Positions 57,394-64,000 of a DNA stretch of 64,000 nt are shown here, in pieces; position 1 is the stretch's first letter, and each line of letters opens with the position of its first letter. Under the pieces are notes generated by a model. That model was given only the letters and a program-made list of their open reading frames with translations. It was not told the origin of the DNA and did not search any database. The position numbers and the translations under genes were made by a program. This DNA comes from Rhodospirillales bacterium (GTDB lineage: Bacteria; Pseudomonadota; Alphaproteobacteria; Rhodospirillales; WMHbin7), in assembly GCA_016214125.1 (NCBI GenBank), contig JACRPC010000021.1:35001-99000 (forward strand), written 5' to 3'.

Positions 57394-58961
57394 GAAAATC
57401 TCGCATCGACCACCTCCGTGAACCGGCCGCTGGGCCGCACGGCGATCTCGGCGGGAACCAGCAGTTCTTCGCTCTGTTCGAGGGCCTGCTCCACCGTGGC
57501 CGGCATCGGGAGATTGGGTGCACGGCGCCGCCACCAGGCGACCGCCTTCTCGCGGGCGTAGCCGGTGTGCTCGATGCAAACCCATTCACGGTGGCGTACC
57601 AGGCCGCAGCGGTAGTCGACCCGCAGGCTGGGCGGCTTGCCGGGCTTTTCGTGGAGGTCGTAGGCAACGTCGGTCACTGCCACCCATTGCGGCTTGCCCG
57701 AGGACAGGATCTCGAGCGTGCTGGCCGAGGCCTCGATCTTGATCTCTGGCGGTGGGAAGACGTGGCCGCAGTCGGGGCACTCCCGGGTAGCCGCCGCCAG
57801 GATGCTGTCACAATCAGGGCAGACCTTGACCGGGGCCTCGCCGTCGCCCTTGCCGGGCTCCCTGGGCGCCACCGCGTCGATGGGACCGTGGCGGGCGACA
57901 TTGCCGGCGAAGTCCAGCACCAGGCAGTTGTCCTTGGCCGGAGACAGCCGGGTGCCGCGTCCAGCCATCTGCACGTAGAGCCCGGCCGACTTGGTGGGCC
58001 TCAGCATGGCGATCAGATCGACGGCGGGGGCGTTGAAGCCGGTGGTCAGCACCCCCATGGAGGCGAGGCAGCGGATTTCTCCCTTCTTGAAGGAGGTGAC
58101 GATCCGGTCGCGCTCGGTCTTGGGTGTGTCGCCGAAGATGGTGGCCGAGGTGTAGCCGCGCGCCCGGATCGCCTCGGCGACGTGGCCGGCGTGGTCGACG
58201 CCGGAGCAGAAGGCGAGCCAGGAGCGGCGGTCTTCTCCGTAGGCCACCATCTCGTCCACGGCGGCGGCTGTGATGTCGTCCCTGTCGACGGCGGCCTGCA
58301 ATTGGCTGGGGATGAACTCGCCGCCCCGGCTGCCGACTCCGGTGACGTCGAGGCGGGTGGCGGCGGCCTTGCTGACCAAGGGACAGAGGTATCCCTGGTC
58401 GATCAGCTCACGCACCGAGACCTCGTAGGCGATGTCGGAGAACAGGGCGTCCTCGCCCTTGTGCAGGGACCCGGAGTCCAGCCGGTAGGGTGTGGCGGTG
58501 AGACCGATGATCTTAAGGTAGGGGTTGATGATGGCGAGGTCGTCCAGGAAGCGCCGGTACATGGTGTCGGAGGCTCGCGGGATCAGGTGCGCTTCGTCCA
58601 CCAGCACCAGGTCGCAGCGCTGGACGTCGTAGGCCCGCTTGTGGATCGACTGGATGCCGGCGAACAGGATGCGGGCGCCGATATCGCGCCGTCCCAGTCC
58701 CGCCGAATAGACTCCGGCCGGGGCGTCGGGCCAGAGGCGCATCAGCTCGGCGAAGTTCTGGGCAATCAGCTCGCGGACATGGGTGACGATGAGGATGCGC
58801 TGGTCGGGCCATTGCTCCAATACCTCGCGGATGAAGGTGGCCATGACGAGGCTCTTACCCCCGGCGGTCGGGATCACCACGATGGGATGGCCGGAGCGGC
58901 GGCCGAAATAGTCGTAGATGCCGTCAATGGCGGCACGCTGGTAGGGGCGGAGCGTCAGCAT
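57390..58961 (-). CDS. DEAD/DEAH-box helicase of the phage replication module
   Basis: This 523-aa SF2 helicase has LRPYQRAAIDGIYDYF (Q motif-like), IPTAGGKSLVMATF (Walker A, about 33), LVLVDEAHLI (about 122), GLTATPYRLD and QMAGRGTRLSPAKDN (motif VI, about 330). A zinc ribbon follows (CPDCDSIL ... CPDCGHVFPPP, about 380-405), then about 110 residues of a beta-rich tail. The type resembles phage UvsW-like/RadD-like recombination helicases. ATG at 58961 (MLTLRPYQ) is chosen. It overlaps the exonuclease end by seven bases. Confidence 0.88.
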   Translation of the reverse strand: MLTLRPYQRAAIDGIYDYFGRRSGHPIVVIPTAGGKSLVMATFIREVLEQWPDQRILIVTHVRELIAQNFAELMRLWPDAPAGVYSAGLGRRDIGARILFAGIQSIHKRAYDVQRCDLVLVDEAHLIPRASDTMYRRFLDDLAIINPYLKIIGLTATPYRLDSGSLHKGEDALFSDIAYEVSVRELIDQGYLCPLVSKAAATRLDVTGVGSRGGEFIPSQLQAAVDRDDITAAAVDEMVAYGEDRRSWLAFCSGVDHAGHVAEAIRARGYTSATIFGDTPKTERDRIVTSFKKGEIRCLASMGVLTTGFNAPAVDLIAMLRPTKSAGLYVQMAGRGTRLSPAKDNCLVLDFAGNVARHGPIDAVAPREPGKGDGEAPVKVCPDCDSILAAATRECPDCGHVFPPPEIKIEASASTLEILSSGKPQWVAVTDVAYDLHEKPGKPPSLRVDYRCGLVRHREWVCIEHTGYAREKAVAWWRRRAPNLPMPATVEQALEQSEELLVPAEIAVRPSGRFTEVVDARFS

Positions 58962-59887
58962 GGGCGGGCTCCATTGATCCAGGTGCCGCCCGCCTTCAGG
59001 CCGTACTCGACCCAATCGTCGCCTGCATCCAGCACGACGCCCGGCACCAGATCGGGGATGAAGAGGTGGCGCTCGCAGGTCCGGCGCTGGTCTGCCGGAG
59101 AAAGTGGGCGATCCCACCGCGCGCAGTGCCAGCCGCCCACAACCGGCGTGCTGTGAAGGCAGGAGCGGCAGGTGGTCGCGGCGGCACCTCCCTCATGGCA
59201 GACTTCGCGGTGCTCACAGAGCCGGCATTGCCACCAAGCGGGGTCATCGGAGATGCGGGCGGGCAGATGCTGGGCGAAAATGATCCGCTCGGCCTTCGCC
59301 AACAGCCTTTCGCCTTCCGCCCGGTCGGCGGGGAGGCGTTCGACATGGATCTGGTCAGTGTCTTTGCAGACCGCCACGTACATGGCCCGTGTCAGGCCGG
59401 TGAGATGCATGTAGACCTGCATCTGCGCAAAGTGCCTGGGCTTGGATGCCCGCACTCCGTCGCGGCGCAACTCGGCGAAGGACTTGGCGGAATGGGTCTT
59501 GAACTCGAGGACGTGCCAGGTCTTCGGTGCTTCCAGGAGCCCGATGGCGACGGCATCCAAAGAGCCGCCGAAATGGCCGCCGCAGGCCTCGACGCGCCAT
59601 TGCCGCCCGGTATCGGGATCGACGTCGAGCACCGTGGCGCCGGTGCGTCGGAGGTTGCGCACGATCCGGGCTTCCTCCAATTGCCCGGTCTCGAACAGCC
59701 TTAGGATGCGTCCGGGAAAGTGGGAGCGGGTGGTCCAGTGGAAGTCATGCCAGAGGGCGCGCTCACAGTTCTTGCCGATCAGGGACGCGCCCAGATGGTT
59801 TCGGAAGCCGTCGTCGGCCTCGATCTCGTAGGCGGCAAAGATCGCCTCGACGGTGGGGGTAGGACGAGGAGGCAGGACGGCCATCAC
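58955..59887 (-). CDS. PD-(D/E)XK phage recombination exonuclease
   Basis: This 310-aa nuclease has GASLIGKNCERALWHDFHW (N-terminal Cys), then the active site GGSLDAVAIG ... WHVLEFKTHS (Asp and ExK, about 110 and 128) and KPRHFAQMQVYMHLTG. Three Cys in the C-terminal CRLCEHREVCHEGGAA, with the N-terminal one, could bind an iron-sulfur cluster as in Cas4/AddB-like exonucleases. A further Cys set (TCRSCLHSTP) follows. It would resect DNA ends for the RecA-like protein. Confidence 0.83.
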   Translation of the reverse strand: MMAVLPPRPTPTVEAIFAAYEIEADDGFRNHLGASLIGKNCERALWHDFHWTTRSHFPGRILRLFETGQLEEARIVRNLRRTGATVLDVDPDTGRQWRVEACGGHFGGSLDAVAIGLLEAPKTWHVLEFKTHSAKSFAELRRDGVRASKPRHFAQMQVYMHLTGLTRAMYVAVCKDTDQIHVERLPADRAEGERLLAKAERIIFAQHLPARISDDPAWWQCRLCEHREVCHEGGAAATTCRSCLHSTPVVGGWHCARWDRPLSPADQRRTCERHLFIPDLVPGVVLDAGDDWVEYGLKAGGTWINGARPC

Positions 59888-60240
59888 TCACCACCATTCG
59901 CGTTCAGGCGGCGGTGCGCCTCGTCCAGCACATCCCGCCATTCGGCGTCGTCGTAGTCCTCGCGCACCACCTCGATCAGGTGATCCTTGAAAGTCTCCTT
60001 GCGGCCGGGCAGGTCCGCCATGTGGGCCATCACCAGCTCGACCTCGCGCAGCTTGTGGCGAAGTGCCGTCTTGGCCCGGTGAAACCAGCGAGGGTCCATG
60101 CGGCCCCGTTCGCCTTGGCGCTCGATATCCGCGGCGGCGATCTGCGCCTTGATGGCGGCGATGTCGTTTCGGAGATTCGCCAGCCGGGCGCGGCACTCGG
60201 CGCGGCTGGTGGGCAAGCAGTTTGTTATCTTCGTATCCAT
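59884..60240 (-). CDS. small coiled-coil phage protein (118 aa)
   Basis: This 118-aa protein starts at ATG 60240 (MDTKITNCLPTSRAECRARLANLRNDIAAIKAQIAAADIERQGERG). It is mainly helical, with a C-terminal FKDHLIEVVREDYDDAEWRDVLDEAHRR. It overlaps the exonuclease start and follows the DUF669 gene. No function can be given beyond membership of the recombination module. Confidence 0.65.
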   Translation of the reverse strand: MDTKITNCLPTSRAECRARLANLRNDIAAIKAQIAAADIERQGERGRMDPRWFHRAKTALRHKLREVELVMAHMADLPGRKETFKDHLIEVVREDYDDAEWRDVLDEAHRRLNANGGE

Positions 60241-60362
60241 GGCGTTCTCCGATCGGCCGGGGCCGTGGAGATGTCCCCGCAATTGAAGAGCGGGGACGCT
60301 CCACGGCATCGAGGAATCCCACCACCTCGTCTTGAAACGGGGGCGGCGGTCTCCCGTGACCC

Positions 60363-60881
60363 TCACGCGCTCTTTCGCCAGGGTGGCGTCGGCCCGGTCG
60401 GACGTGCCACCGGAGCCGGAGCGGAAGATTTGGCCGATATGGCGGCGCGCGTGGGTGCGACGGCTGGTGGCTCGCCGGGTCGTTCCAGCGGCAGGTAGCG
60501 GAGCGTGTTGGCGGGGCCATAGCCTTCGGTCTTCGACGGCTGCACCCGCACGTCCGCCATCATGGGCACCAAGTGAAGCTCCTCGCTGTCCTGGACCTGC
60601 ATGCGGCCGGTGGCGTGGCAGATGGCCGACAGCGTCCGCTGGGCGATCTCCACCGTGGTCGGATTGCTGTTGACGAGGTTCAAGCGGTCGAACAGCTTGC
60701 GGCCCTGGAATTCACCTTCCAGCACGTCCAGTTCCAGCCACAGATACTGGCCCTGGCCATCCTTGGTGGCGCGCATCTCGCTGGCAACGATCTGCACCAC
60801 GTAGCGCTCGGGGGGCAGGAGTTCGATCGGCTTGCTGGGCTCGACGGCGGTGGCGTCGAAGGTGGCTCCGAAATGTGCCAT
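60363..60881 (-). CDS. DUF669 protein, probable ssDNA-binding protein
   Basis: This 172-aa protein matches DUF669: ELLPPERYVVQIVASEMRATKDGQGQYLWLELDVLEGEFQGRKLFDRLNLVN, then AQRTLSAICHATG. DUF669 genes accompany phage recombinases, and the family is thought to serve as an ssDNA-binding protein. The C-terminal Pro/Ala-rich tail ends in basic residues (TPPWRKSA). Confidence 0.82.
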   Translation of the reverse strand: MAHFGATFDATAVEPSKPIELLPPERYVVQIVASEMRATKDGQGQYLWLELDVLEGEFQGRKLFDRLNLVNSNPTTVEIAQRTLSAICHATGRMQVQDSEELHLVPMMADVRVQPSKTEGYGPANTLRYLPLERPGEPPAVAPTRAAISAKSSAPAPVARPTGPTPPWRKSA

Positions 60882-60901
60882 GGGTCGGGTTCCTTTTCGG
60901 G

Positions 60902-61675
60902 TTACGGATTGCTGGGAGTGGGTTCGGTGGGGAGGCCGGTCGGCATGGCGCCGGCGAAGGCATCCCAGGAGAGCGGCAGGACGTCGGGCAGGCCGTAGCG
61001 GTTCTTGGCCAGGAAGGCCGGGCGCTCGGCGGTGTAGAGGACGCGCTCGCCGGAGCCCAGGGCGCGGGTCACCTTCTTGTTGAAGCCGACCTCGGACTTG
61101 ACCGTGCTGATCCGGTAGTTGGCGAACAGCACCGCGTCGGAATGCTCCTGAAGCAGGGCCGCGGCGCGGCCGTGGAGCTTGATGATGTAGCGGTCGTAGG
61201 GCTCGTGCTCGGGGCTGTCGAAGCGCTTGATCTCGGTGTGGGCGATCTGGATGATGGCGAGACCCTTGTCGTTGCGCAGCGCATTGAGCCCGTCCAGGTA
61301 CTGGCGCCAGAGATCCAGTGCGGCGACGTAGCCCTTGCCATAGCCCGCGTCCTCGATGGACTTCCAGCCATTGTCCTTGCAGGCCTGGGCCCAGATCAGC
61401 GGCTCCAGCCAGTCGATGCTGTCTACCACCACGGTGCGGAAGGCGTGTTCCTCGGTATAGAGGGCGGCCAGCGCCTCCATCACCTCATCGAAGCTTCGGG
61501 CCAGCGGAAAGTGGGGGACGTCCAGGGTACCCAGTCCGTCCTCGGTGAGGATGAACACCGGGTCGGGCGCGCCAGCCGCGAAGGTGCTCTTGCCCACCCC
61601 GGCCACGCCGTGGATCAGGATGCGAGGCGCTGTAAGCGAGGTGCTGCGTTTCAAGGATGCGAGGGAGATGGCCAT
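60902..61675 (-). CDS. RecA-like phage ATPase (Sak4/AAA_24-like)
   Basis: This 257-aa protein has Walker A HGVAGVGKSTFAAG (about 24-33), Walker B-type FRTVVVDSIDWLEPLIW (about 80-95) and GLAIIQIAHTEIKRFDSP. It matches the short RecA-fold proteins of phages (Sak4-like), single-strand annealing or strand-exchange proteins. With the exonuclease and DUF669 protein it forms a full recombination module. Confidence 0.82.
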   Translation of the reverse strand: MAISLASLKRSTSLTAPRILIHGVAGVGKSTFAAGAPDPVFILTEDGLGTLDVPHFPLARSFDEVMEALAALYTEEHAFRTVVVDSIDWLEPLIWAQACKDNGWKSIEDAGYGKGYVAALDLWRQYLDGLNALRNDKGLAIIQIAHTEIKRFDSPEHEPYDRYIIKLHGRAAALLQEHSDAVLFANYRISTVKSEVGFNKKVTRALGSGERVLYTAERPAFLAKNRYGLPDVLPLSWDAFAGAMPTGLPTEPTPSNP

Positions 61676-62154
61676 TACTTGGGCTCCTTTCCGAGTTCAA
61701 TGCGCCAGGCGGGTTTGCCGACGGCGACGGTGCGGGCGGGTTCGAAGGCGGTGCGGATCGAGGACGGCCAGGCGCCGTAGGCCCGTTCCGACACCTTGAA
61801 TTCGGTGGCGACGTATTCGGCGGGGTTCTCGCCGGATGCCCGGATATCGGCGACCAGGGCTGCGAGCTTCTCCTGGTCCCAGCGGACCTTCTTGGGCAGA
61901 TCGGCGATGACGACAAAACCGCCGTCCTCGATCCGCACCGTGCCGGTGTTGCGGCCTTCGGCGCGGCGAAGTGCGGTGGCACGTTCGCCGTAGCGGAGAT
62001 CAAGGCCGGTGCGCAGGACGGTCTCGGCCCGGGCCAGTTCGGCGGCGGAGGAGTCCAAGTCTTCCAAAAGCAGGGACAGTTCCCCGGGCGGGAGGCCTGC
62101 GACATCGCCGGGATCCATGTGGGGGAGATCAAAAATCCGGATACGGTTGCTCAT
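61675..62154 (-). CDS. hypothetical phage protein (159 aa)
   Basis: This 159-aa protein starts at ATG 62154 (MSNRIRIFDLPHMDPGDVAGLPPGELSLLLEDLDSSAAELARAETVLR). It has a central TVRIEDGGFVVIADLPKKVRWDQEKLAALVADIRASGENPAEYVATEFKVSERAY. It resembles uncharacterised phage proteins that precede the RecA-like ATPase. No catalytic motif is visible. Its stop overlaps the ATPase start by one base. Confidence 0.65.
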   Translation of the reverse strand: MSNRIRIFDLPHMDPGDVAGLPPGELSLLLEDLDSSAAELARAETVLRTGLDLRYGERATALRRAEGRNTGTVRIEDGGFVVIADLPKKVRWDQEKLAALVADIRASGENPAEYVATEFKVSERAYGAWPSSIRTAFEPARTVAVGKPAWRIELGKEPK

Positions 62155-62168
62155 GGCGGGGTTCCTGT

Positions 62169-62534
62169 TCAGAAGGGCTTGTGGGAGGAGGGGCCTGCCG
62201 CCCGGATCGCCAGGTAGGCGACGCGCTCGGTGTCGATCCGCTTCTGGGCAAGAACTACCCGCCCCTCGGCGGCGAGCACTGCCATCCGCTCGGCGACTTG
62301 GCCGAGTTCCCGGTACTGGCGCTCGGTCAGGGCGGAATGGCCCGGAAAGCGGTCGTTGGCGAGGTGACCCCGGTGGTATTCGATGACGTCGCCGCGGGCG
62401 GCACGTTCGATCCAGCGCTCCAGGGCGATCAAATTGATCCGTCGAGGCACCGTCTGCTGCTCCGCCGGAGGCGGTGGCGAAAGGGGCACGGCGCGGAGCG
62501 GTTCGTCGAACCGTTGGCGGTTGGTCGCCGTCAT
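62169..62534 (-). CDS. hypothetical phage protein (121 aa)
   Basis: This 121-aa protein (MTATNRQRFDEPLRAVPLSPPPPAEQQTVPRRINLIALERWIERAARGDVIEYHRGHLANDRF) is mostly helical in its second half (LTERQYRELGQVAERMAVLAAEGRVVLAQKRI). The family is common next to phage HTH genes; role unknown. It overlaps the preceding HTH gene by four bases. Confidence 0.65.
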   Translation of the reverse strand: MTATNRQRFDEPLRAVPLSPPPPAEQQTVPRRINLIALERWIERAARGDVIEYHRGHLANDRFPGHSALTERQYRELGQVAERMAVLAAEGRVVLAQKRIDTERVAYLAIRAAGPSSHKPF

Positions 62535-62791
62535 CGCCGGACCTCGCGGATCCGGGGTTCGGGCTTGGGGGCGTGGCCCTCACTGGAGTCGAGCCATTCC
62601 CGAACCGCGTCGGCGCGATAGAGGATCAGGCGGCCGTTGGTGACCCTTCGGGGTCCGATGCGCTGGGCATGCCAGCGGCTGAGCGTGCGCAGCGAGACTC
62701 CCAGCTGTTCGGCCAACTGGGCCGGGGTCAGGTAGCCGTCGAGCAGGCCACCCGATACGTGATTATCCGAGATACTCTGTGAAGCATTCAT
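62531..62791 (-). CDS. helix-turn-helix (MerR/excisionase-like) protein
   Basis: This 86-aa protein starts at ATG 62791 after GAGGTTTGC. YLTPAQLAEQLGVSLRTLSRWHAQRIGPRRVTNGRLILYRADAVREWLDSSEG is a full HTH_17/excisionase-like domain. It is the first gene of the leftward operon, divergent from the ImmA/XRE pair, so it may act as an early regulator or excisionase. Confidence 0.85.
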   Translation of the reverse strand: MNASQSISDNHVSGGLLDGYLTPAQLAEQLGVSLRTLSRWHAQRIGPRRVTNGRLILYRADAVREWLDSSEGHAPKPEPRIREVRR

Positions 62792-63057
62792 GCAAACCTC
62801 CATGCCTGGGGCGTTCGAGACCATCCGAGGCCATAGCAGCACATCGAATGCATCGGGATAGAGGCGGAAAGGGGTTGAATGGGGCAAAATGCCAAGCCGT
62901 AGCCGATAAAAAACGCTTATAAACAATATATTGTAGTTATATGCCCGGATGGGGTGGCGGAAAGGGGCAGAATTCGGCAGACGAATTCCGCCCCCCTCGA
63001 AAATGATTCGACAAGCGGCTTTTTACGGTACATATTGCGAACATAATCATTTAGTGA
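62792..63057. promoter_or_regulatory. divergent promoter/operator region
   Basis: A 266-base gene-free region between the leftward HTH gene and rightward ImmA/XRE genes. It is AT-rich (62900-62945) with the perfect palindrome ACAATATATTGT at 62923-62934, and a second AT-rich patch at 63020-63057 (TTTTTACGGTACATATTGCG). These are plausible operators for the XRE repressor, which in phages controls both directions. Exact promoters are uncertain. Confidence 0.5.
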
Positions 63058-63843
63058 ATGGTCAATGAGAAGCCGATGCCGACCATCAAGGGGAGCTACC
63101 CTCACCACCTTTCCTTCGAGCCCCGGCCGATGAAGGCGCCGGTGATCTGGGGTTTTGCCGAGACCATCCGCCGTCAGGTCCTGAGGATGGTTCATCGCCG
63201 GGTCGTCGACGTGCGTGAGGTGGCTGGCCGGACGGAAAGCCTGCTGATCAACGGAATCGCATTTTCCCTGGTCTGGGACTTTGACAACCCGGTCCATGAC
63301 GAGGAGGGGCATCCGGTGATGGGCATCTGCGAGCACGATGCGTGTGAACCGGGGCAGGTGATGATCAGCGTCAACGGTTCCGAGGTGGGCTCGCGCCCGG
63401 AGATCGAGCGCAGCACGGCCTTGCACGAACTGGGGCACGCCCTGTTCGATATGCCCGCCGCCGTCCATGCCGGGCGTCAGCTTTGCCTGGAGTTTGGAGA
63501 CGAGCGGCCCCGGAGAATTTTCCGCAGCGGTGCGCCCGGTCGTGTTCCGCAAGGTCCGATGGATTGGCGGGAGTGGCGGGCCAACGAGTTCATGGGGGCG
63601 TTCCTGGCTCCGCCCGCGGCTTTCCATCAGCATCTGATCCGGCTGGCCAATCAGGCGGGGCTATCGCTGGTTCACCGCCCCGCGCACGGCAAACAGGGTC
63701 TGCCGGTCGTCGATGGGCGGGGGTTGAGCGGGATCAGGTTCGGGGAAGTGCTCGATCTACTGGCGGAGGAATTCGGGGTGACGGGAGAATTCGCACGGGT
63801 GCGAATCGACAAATACCGGCTTCTCGCCGGCAGGGAGGGCTGA
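63058..63843 (+). CDS. ImmA/IrrE-family metallopeptidase
   Basis: This 261-aa protein has the zinc motif HELGHALFD (about 122-130) and a downstream WREWRANEFMGAFLAPPAAF, the hallmark of ImmA/IrrE peptidases. In ICEBs1 and related elements ImmA cleaves the XRE repressor when DNA is damaged, inducing the element. Here the XRE gene follows two bases after its stop. The start at 63058 is not supported by a clear ribosome site; 63076 is the alternative. Confidence 0.85.
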   Translation: MVNEKPMPTIKGSYPHHLSFEPRPMKAPVIWGFAETIRRQVLRMVHRRVVDVREVAGRTESLLINGIAFSLVWDFDNPVHDEEGHPVMGICEHDACEPGQVMISVNGSEVGSRPEIERSTALHELGHALFDMPAAVHAGRQLCLEFGDERPRRIFRSGAPGRVPQGPMDWREWRANEFMGAFLAPPAAFHQHLIRLANQAGLSLVHRPAHGKQGLPVVDGRGLSGIRFGEVLDLLAEEFGVTGEFARVRIDKYRLLAGREG

Positions 63844-63845
63844 CC

Positions 63846-64000
63846 ATGTCGTTCGGATCGTTCGTCCGGGCCAAGCGCACGGAACTAGGGGTCGGCCTCA
63901 ACGACATGGCCGGTCGTCTTGATGTCTCTCCCGCCTACTGGTCGCGCATCGAGCGGGACAAGGAGAACCCACCGCGCGACGACCTGATCGAAAAGACGGC
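63846..64000 (+). CDS. XRE-family repressor (truncated by the window end)
   Basis: An ORF open at the window end begins at ATG 63846: MSFGSFVRAKRTELGVGLND, then AGRLDVSPAYWSRIERDKEN. This is the Cro/C1-type helix-turn-helix. It follows the ImmA/IrrE peptidase directly, the classic peptidase-repressor pair (gene order inverted relative to ICEBs1). It should bind the divergent region 62792-63057 and maintain lysogeny. Confidence 0.8.
   Translation, partial: MSFGSFVRAKRTELGVGLNDMAGRLDVSPAYWSRIERDKENPPRDDLIEKT

Noticed and set aside
57567-59156. 529-aa + strand ORF
   Set aside because: Opposite the DEAD helicase; low-complexity Gly/Asp product with no motif.

Overview
The window starts in the 3' end of an rRNA operon (23S, 5S, initiator tRNA-fMet). 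This gene order and the GC-rich codon use suggest an alphaproteobacterium, plausibly a Rhodospirillales/Magnetospirillum-like host; the genus is an inference from memory. Everything after about 1.4 kb looks accessory: a co-directional defence cluster on the + strand (1.6-16.1 kb), then a lambda-like siphovirus prophage read mainly on the - strand (16.1-64 kb), running off the window at its repressor region. No integrase is visible, so the right end lies outside.

Defence cluster: a WYL regulator (BrxR/CapW type), an SNF2 helicase, a DUF4391 protein, a small Cys-rich protein, a type III Mod methyltransferase, a RhuM-family protein and a type III Res subunit. Most junctions are ATGA overlaps, so this is one operon. 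A 34-bp gap separates it from an OLD-family ATPase/Toprim nuclease and a UvrD-like helicase, a Gabija-like (GajAB) pair.

Prophage, in transcription order (right to left): a regulatory module at the right edge (ImmA/IrrE peptidase, XRE repressor, divergent HTH gene); recombination/replication (RecA-like ATPase, DUF669, PD-(D/E)XK exonuclease, DEAD helicase, prim-pol/helicase, RuvC-like resolvase) with a repeat array resembling an origin; two ParB-methyltransferase fusions and small proteins; terminases; portal, S49 protease with a nested scaffold, decoration protein, capsid; tail genes including a chaperone with a canonical -1 frameshift heptamer; tape measure; tail tip; holins and lysozyme.

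Cargo interrupts the phage operons at seven places: a small + strand ORF, a zinc-ribbon/deoxyribosyltransferase-like (TIR-like) protein, a Sel1-repeat pair, a dGTPase behind an HsdS tail fragment and next to an ISAs1 remnant, a pRiA4b-ORF3/GIY-YIG pair, a 309-aa unknown gene flanked by a duplicated piece of the small terminase gene, and an AbiE toxin-antitoxin pair.

The most unusual locus is 21.5-24.9 kb in the tail-tip operon. A radical SAM/SPASM enzyme sits two genes from a protein with nine cysteines at every second residue, the last of which is the predicted nucleophile of a Hint autoprocessing domain. I propose that this is a phage tail protein that is enzymatically modified and self-cleaved.
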